From the NCBI GenBank assembly GCA_023419055.1, contig JAEZYO010001046.1:1-18060 (forward strand): a stretch of DNA of 18,060 bases, read 5' to 3'. The stretch's first letter is position 1, and each line of letters opens with the position of its first letter. The notes under the pieces are model-generated. The model was not told the origin of the DNA. It did not search any database and saw nothing but the letters and a program-made list of their open reading frames with translations. This document shows positions 14,443 through 18,060 of the stretch, piece by piece. Both the position numbers and the translations under genes were made by a program. This DNA is from Pseudomonadota bacterium (GTDB lineage: Bacteria; Myxococcota; Polyangia; Polyangiales; Polyangiaceae).

Positions 14443-15204
14443 ATGGCCGAACAGAAGGAAAGCTCGGTTCTCTTCTCTCTCAAAGAGCTGATGAGCCTCG
14501 AGGAAAACCGCATCCGCGAGGAAGAAGCCGACAAGGAGCGTCGCGTTCGTCAGGAAGCCGAAGCCAAGGCTGCCGAGGAGCGCGCACGTCGCGAAGCCGA
14601 AGAGGCGCGCCTCCGGGCAGAGGAAGAGCGGCGCCGCGCCGAGGAACAGCGCCGAAAAGAAGAAGAGGCTCGCCTCGAGGCCATCAAGCACGGAGAGCTC
14701 GAGAAGGCGCGTGCCGAGGCGGAGCACCGCTCGCGCATGGAAGCGATGGCCGCGCAGCAGGCCCACGAGCACCAGCTCGCCGCCCTCAACAGCGACCAGA
14801 CCAAGAAGCGCCTGAAGCTCTTCGTCGGGATCGCCATCGCGGCGCTCCTCGTGGTCGGGGTCGGCGGCTTCATGGCGGTCAGCAGCAGCCAGGAGAAGGC
14901 GGCCAAGGAAAAGGCGGCGCTCGAGGCCCGCGCGCGCGAACTCGAGGAGCAGCAGAAGCAGGCACAAGCCGCGCTCGACGCCGCCAAGAAGAGCGAAGAG
15001 GATCTCAAGCGCTCGCTCGAGAGCGCGAAGGACGAGGCCACCCGCGCCAAGCTCGAGGCCGAGCTCCAGAAGGCCAAAGAGAAGACGGCTGCCGCCGGCG
15101 CTGCAGTCACTCGCGGTGGTGGCGGTGGTTCACGCCCGTCGAGCGGTGGCGCCGCGAAGCCGTGCAGCTGCCCGCCCGGCGATCCGTTGTGCTCCTGCCT
15201 CTGA
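14443..15204 (+). CDS. Coiled-coil membrane protein with Cys-rich C-terminal tail
   Basis: A 253-residue product. Residues about 17-105 form a highly charged Glu/Arg/Ala coiled coil (for example EEERRRAEEQRRKEEEARLE) ahead of one TM helix (about 125-146, LFVGIAIAALLVVGVGGFMA). A second coiled coil (about 150-217) follows. The tail is Gly/Ser-rich (VTRGGGGGSRPSSGG), ending in CSCPPGDPLCSCL, with four Cys in 13 residues. The first coiled coil is probably cytoplasmic and the Cys tail periplasmic. The segment SSVLFSLKELMSLEENR looks like a conserved N-terminal module, but I cannot name its family. The upstream gap carries a -10-like TAATAT and an AGGAA ribosome binding site. It is 86 bases upstream of pyrF and has no obvious functional link to it. 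Confidence 0.85.
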   Translation: MAEQKESSVLFSLKELMSLEENRIREEEADKERRVRQEAEAKAAEERARREAEEARLRAEEERRRAEEQRRKEEEARLEAIKHGELEKARAEAEHRSRMEAMAAQQAHEHQLAALNSDQTKKRLKLFVGIAIAALLVVGVGGFMAVSSSQEKAAKEKAALEARARELEEQQKQAQAALDAAKKSEEDLKRSLESAKDEATRAKLEAELQKAKEKTAAAGAAVTRGGGGGSRPSSGGAAKPCSCPPGDPLCSCL

Positions 15205-15290
15205 CCCTCTGTTTCGAGCCAGGCTCGTCATTCTCGAGGATCGATCGCTTCGCGCTTGTTGGCGTGACGAGATTGATCCATTGAGAGCCC

Positions 15291-16007
15291 ATGCATCGAC
15301 CCACCGGGCGGGAACGGCTCGCCTTCCCTCTCGACTACCCGTCGCTGGCTGAAGCGGAGCGCGGCGCCGCGCTCGTCGCAGAATCAGCCGGCGTCTTGAA
15401 GGTCGGCCTCGAGCTCTTCGTGAGCGAGGGGCCGGCCGCCGTACGGCGCCTTCGAGAGCTCGGGGCCATCTTTCTGGACCTGAAGCTCCACGACATCCCC
15501 GAAACGGTGGAACGCGCGGTCGCCAATGCGTGCGCGCTCGGGGTCCGTTACCTGACCGTCCACGCGTCGGGCGGCCCGAAGATGCTCGAACGCGCGGCTG
15601 CCCGGGCCGAAAAAGAGGCCACCGGGCTCACCCTGCTCGCCGTCACGGTCCTCACCTCGCTCGACGCGAGCGATCTCTCGGCCGTCGGCGTCTCCGCGGC
15701 GACGGATGAGCAGACCTTGCGCCTCGCGCGGCTCGCCGTGGGCGCGGGAGTTCCGGGCCTGGTTTGCTCCTCTGCCGAAGCCGGCGCGCTTCGCTCCGCT
15801 CTAGGTCCGGAGGTCGTGCTCGTCACTCCCGGCATTCGTCCGGCGGGCAGCAGCGTGGACGACCAGAAGCGCGTCGGGACTCCTCGTGACGCGATTCTCG
15901 CCGGTTCGAGCGTGCTCGTGGTAGGGCGCCCCATCCGCGACGCAGCGGACCCCCAGGCCGCGGCTCGCGCCGTGCTGGCCGAGATTGTCGAAGCGGAACG
16001 TGGCTGA
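15291..16007 (+). CDS. pyrF: Orotidine 5'-phosphate decarboxylase
   Basis: A 238-residue product, usual length for bacterial OMP decarboxylase, which converts OMP to UMP in the last step of de novo pyrimidine synthesis. The diagnostic active-site array is present: D15 in FPLDYPS, K37 in LKVGLELF, and FLDLKLHDIPETV with D63, K65 and D68 (DxKxxD). The phosphate-binding elements VTPGIRP (178-184) and VGRPI (211-215) are also present. Cytosolic. The start is ATG 15291 with GAGAG just upstream. Its last codons overlap the start of the methyltransferase gene by eight bases if that gene starts at GTG 16000, so the two are probably co-transcribed. Confidence 0.97.
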   Translation: MHRPTGRERLAFPLDYPSLAEAERGAALVAESAGVLKVGLELFVSEGPAAVRRLRELGAIFLDLKLHDIPETVERAVANACALGVRYLTVHASGGPKMLERAAARAEKEATGLTLLAVTVLTSLDASDLSAVGVSAATDEQTLRLARLAVGAGVPGLVCSSAEAGALRSALGPEVVLVTPGIRPAGSSVDDQKRVGTPRDAILAGSSVLVVGRPIRDAADPQAAARAVLAEIVEAERG

Positions 16008-16728
16008 CCTTCCCGAACCTCGCCTGGTGCTCGGACTGCAGCCAGTCCGAGAAGCCATCAAACGTCATCGTGAAGCTCTTCGTGAAGTGCTCGTGGACGC
16101 TCGCCCGCAGCCGAGGCTCGAGGCGCTGGCCCGCTTCGCTCGCGACCAGGGAGCTTTAGTCAGGCGCGTCCCGGAGCGCGACCTCGATCGGCTGAGCCGC
16201 GGGGTTCACCATCAAGGAGTCGCCGCCTACGCCCCTCCGCTCGAGCTCGTTTCTCTCGACGCGCTGCGCGCGGATCCGGCCCTCCTCGGGCTCGCGCTCG
16301 ACGAGGTGCAGGATCCTCAGAACTTCGGCGCGGTGATCCGTTGCGCCGTGGGGCTCGGGGCCGCCGTCCTCTGGGGTGAGCACGCTTCGGCGCCGCTCAC
16401 GCCGACGACGTTCCGCGCCTCGGCAGGCGCGATCGAGCACGCTAGGCTCTGTCGCGTTCGCTCCCTGACGAGCTCGCTGACCACCCTCGCCGAAAGCGGC
16501 GTGCAAGTCGTCGCCCTGGACGCGAACGCTCCCGAACGGTTGAGCGATCTCGACCTCCGCGGGCGCACCGTGCTCGTCATCGGCAGTGAAGGTGCCGGGC
16601 TCGGCAGGCAGGTGCGCCGCGTCGCGACTCACGCGGCTCGGCTCGTCGACCTGCAAGCGATCGACTCGCTGAACGCCTCGGTCGCCGCCGCGCTCGCGCT
16701 CTATGAAGCGCACCGCCAGCGCAGCTGA
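16000..16728 (+). CDS. rlmB: TrmH/SpoU-family 23S rRNA 2'-O-ribose methyltransferase (RlmB-type)
   Basis: About 242 residues. The N-terminal substrate-binding domain begins LVLGLQPVREAI, as in RlmB/TrmH-like enzymes. The C-terminal SPOUT domain has the three family motifs: LDEVQDPQNFGAVIRCA (motif 1, with the conserved N and R), VLVIGSEGAGL (motif 2) and AIDSLNASVAAALALYE (motif 3). The first part of motif 3 differs slightly from the usual SLNVS. It uses SAM to methylate a ribose 2'-OH; RlmB acts at G2251 of E. coli 23S rRNA, but the exact target here is inferred from the family. The start GTG 16000 overlaps pyrF by eight bases; a TTG at 15985 adds five residues. The coding region ends directly at a 15-bp inverted repeat. 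Confidence 0.88.
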   Translation: MADLPEPRLVLGLQPVREAIKRHREALREVLVDARPQPRLEALARFARDQGALVRRVPERDLDRLSRGVHHQGVAAYAPPLELVSLDALRADPALLGLALDEVQDPQNFGAVIRCAVGLGAAVLWGEHASAPLTPTTFRASAGAIEHARLCRVRSLTSSLTTLAESGVQVVALDANAPERLSDLDLRGRTVLVIGSEGAGLGRQVRRVATHAARLVDLQAIDSLNASVAAALALYEAHRQRS

Positions 16729-16801
16729 TTGTTCAATAAGTTCATATCGATAGCGCCCGCTCTTTCAAGCATGTTCTCCTTTCGCGGAACTTACTGAACA
16801 A
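16729..16801. repeat. 15-bp inverted repeat after the methyltransferase stop
   Basis: TTGTTCAATAAGTTC (16729-16743) and GAACTTACTGAACAA (16787-16801) match as inverted copies at 14 of 15 positions, with 43 bases between. The first arm starts on the base after the stop codon. The gap lies between convergent genes, so a bidirectional terminator-like stem is possible, but the loop is long and no T-run follows. A small inverted-repeat element cannot be excluded; no target-site duplication is visible. The rest of the gap to 16937 holds a TGATGGA/TCCATCA repeat (16924-16947) and three copies of GTTCTC, but no gene. Confidence 0.55.
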
Positions 16802-16937
16802 CCGTTCTCTGGGAGCCCCGTTCTCGTTCCATTCAATGGAGCGGCAGGACGCGTGGAGCTCGCGAACAAAACCTCAATCGCTGCCGCTACTTATTACCGA
16901 ACTCCTCAGGTCCCGATCGCACTTGATGGAGCGTAGA

Positions 16938-18060
16938 TCATCCATCACTTGAGGCACCTGAACCCGACGCGCCAACTACGCGGTTCCACGCGCGAATCGC
17001 GTGCTCGACGTGCTCGCGACCGGTCTCCTCCCCGAGGCTCAGTCGAACCGCTCGCTCCGCCCGTGCACGCCCCAGCATCGCCGTGATCACCTGGGACGGC
17101 TCGGTAGTGCCCGCGCTGCACGCGCTGCCGCTCGAGATCCGAACCCCTTCCAGGTCCAACATCGCGACGAGCTCGTCGCCGCGGAGCCCGTGGACCGAGA
17201 GGTTCAAGACGTGGAACGCTCGAGGCCCGCTTCCGTTCCGCTCGGCGGACGAAGCGAGCGCACGCTCGAGCTCGTCGCGCAGCGGCTCGAGCGCCCGGTA
17301 GTGTTCCGCGCTCTCGCGCACGCGCTCGAGCGCGGCACGGAACCCCGAGGCCGCCACCGCGTCGACCGTTCCAGGGCGGAGCCCGCGCTCCTGCGCGCCT
17401 CCCACCACGAGCGGGCGCGGCCCCTTGCCGGGACGAAACGCGAGCGCGCCGATCCCCTTTGGCCCCCGGATCTTGTGGGACGCGACGACGAAGGAGTCGC
17501 CGTGAGCGTAGGCGTCGGCTGGGAGGCGGCCTATGGCCTGTACCGCGTCGACGTGAAGGTGCGCCCCGGCGCGCGAAGTCAACTCAGCCACCTCGGCGAG
17601 CGGCTGCAGCACCCCGGTCTCGTGGTTGACGGCCATGAGCGCCACGAAAGCGCCACGAGGGAGCCCTGCGAGCGCTTGCTCCACGTCTCCCGGCTCGATG
17701 CGGCCGCTCTCGGGTACAGGGAGCCAAACCACCGGAACGCTTCGCGCTTCGAGCTGCTCGGCGACGCGGACCACCGAGGGATGCTCGATCCGGCTCGTGA
17801 CCAGGGCGGGGGCGCGGTGGAGCGCGAGGTTGTTCGCCTCCGTGCCTCCCGAGGTGAAGACCACGTCGCGCGCCTCGACGCCCAGGCATGCAGCGACCGT
17901 CTCTCGCGCGTCTTCGACCAGCGCTCGGGCGCGCCTCCCGGCCGCGTGCACGCTGGCCGGGTTGGCCCAAGCGTCGCGTCGAGCCTCGCTCATGGCCCGC
18001 TCCACCTCGGGGTGTGGAGGGGTCGCGGCATTCCAATCGAGGTAGACCTCTTCGGTCGCC
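16938..18060 (-). CDS. Cysteine desulfurase, IscS/NifS-like, N-terminus beyond the right edge
   Basis: The minus-strand frame is open from the right edge (first full codon 18059-18057) to the stop at 16938, giving at least 373 residues. The visible N-terminal sequence is VYLDWNAATPPHPEVERAM, the usual first strand of this family, so only a few residues are missing. PLP-fold motifs are present: SGGTEANN, VNHETGVLQP, HVDAVQAIGR with the cofactor-binding Asp, and SHKIRGPKGIGAL with the Schiff-base Lys. The catalytic loop SSGSACSAG carries the persulfide Cys. It removes sulfur from cysteine for Fe-S cluster or thiol-cofactor synthesis, using PLP in the cytosol. NifS, IscS or a tRNA-thiolation role cannot be told apart here, since the neighbours at its 5' side are outside the window. 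It converges on rlmB. Confidence 0.93.
   Translation of the reverse strand, partial: ATEEVYLDWNAATPPHPEVERAMSEARRDAWANPASVHAAGRRARALVEDARETVAACLGVEARDVVFTSGGTEANNLALHRAPALVTSRIEHPSVVRVAEQLEARSVPVVWLPVPESGRIEPGDVEQALAGLPRGAFVALMAVNHETGVLQPLAEVAELTSRAGAHLHVDAVQAIGRLPADAYAHGDSFVVASHKIRGPKGIGALAFRPGKGPRPLVVGGAQERGLRPGTVDAVAASGFRAALERVRESAEHYRALEPLRDELERALASSAERNGSGPRAFHVLNLSVHGLRGDELVAMLDLEGVRISSGSACSAGTTEPSQVITAMLGRARAERAVRLSLGEETGREHVEHAIRAWNRVVGASGSGASSDG

Noticed and set aside
16729..16801. A confirmed transposable element
   Set aside because: There is no visible target-site duplication or transposase, and a second copy cannot be checked here.

Overview
The window is high-GC DNA, densely coding on both strands. 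It looks like a myxobacterium (Polyangia-type deltaproteobacterial lineage, Myxococcota). The reasons are Hanks-type Ser/Thr kinases beside TPR proteins, many lipoproteins with short Cys-rich or Gly/Thr-rich tails, a MopE-like DGVDNDC motif, GYF/DUF4190-type membrane proteins, and frequent GTG/TTG starts. This assignment is inference from gene content; no rRNA or marker gene is present.

Left part (1-3854, all minus strand): a TPR protein running off the left edge, a Ser/Thr kinase with an N-terminal zinc-ribbon-like segment and one membrane helix, a 90-residue lipoprotein with a MopE-type metal-binding motif, and a signal-peptide TPR protein with membrane helices. Next, on the plus strand, come a DUF4190-like membrane protein fused to a thioredoxin-like CSPC domain (3915-4793) and a probable pseudokinase with GYF-like, transmembrane and C-terminal Cys-containing domains (4954-6513).

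Centre (6546-13327) is the most interesting part. An orphan SctJ/YscJ-type type III secretion ring lipoprotein is coupled by a TTGA overlap to an Mla/Mce-type ABC ATPase. Two MlaE-type permeases follow, then a second Mla-type ATPase, then an MlaD/Mce substrate-binding protein. Two minus-strand genes (a Gfo/Idh/MocA oxidoreductase and a lipoprotein with duplicated CCYSWC units) sit inside this plus-strand series. The two ATPases carry complementary defects: one has an intact LSGGQ signature but Ser in place of the H-loop His, the other has the His but an LGDGM signature. This predicts a heteromeric lipid transporter with one canonical and one degenerate ATP site. No MlaB, MlaC or other type III secretion gene is seen here.

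Right part (13332-18060): a Gly/Thr-rich lipoprotein and a stand-alone biotin/lipoyl attachment protein (both minus), a 407-base gene-poor gap, a coiled-coil membrane protein with a Cys-rich tail, then the housekeeping genes pyrF and an RlmB-type rRNA methyltransferase (overlapping, plus strand). A convergent, IscS/NifS-like cysteine desulfurase has its N-terminus beyond the right edge. Between the last two is a gap with a strong 15-bp inverted repeat.

No tRNA, rRNA, CRISPR array, transposase or integrase was found.
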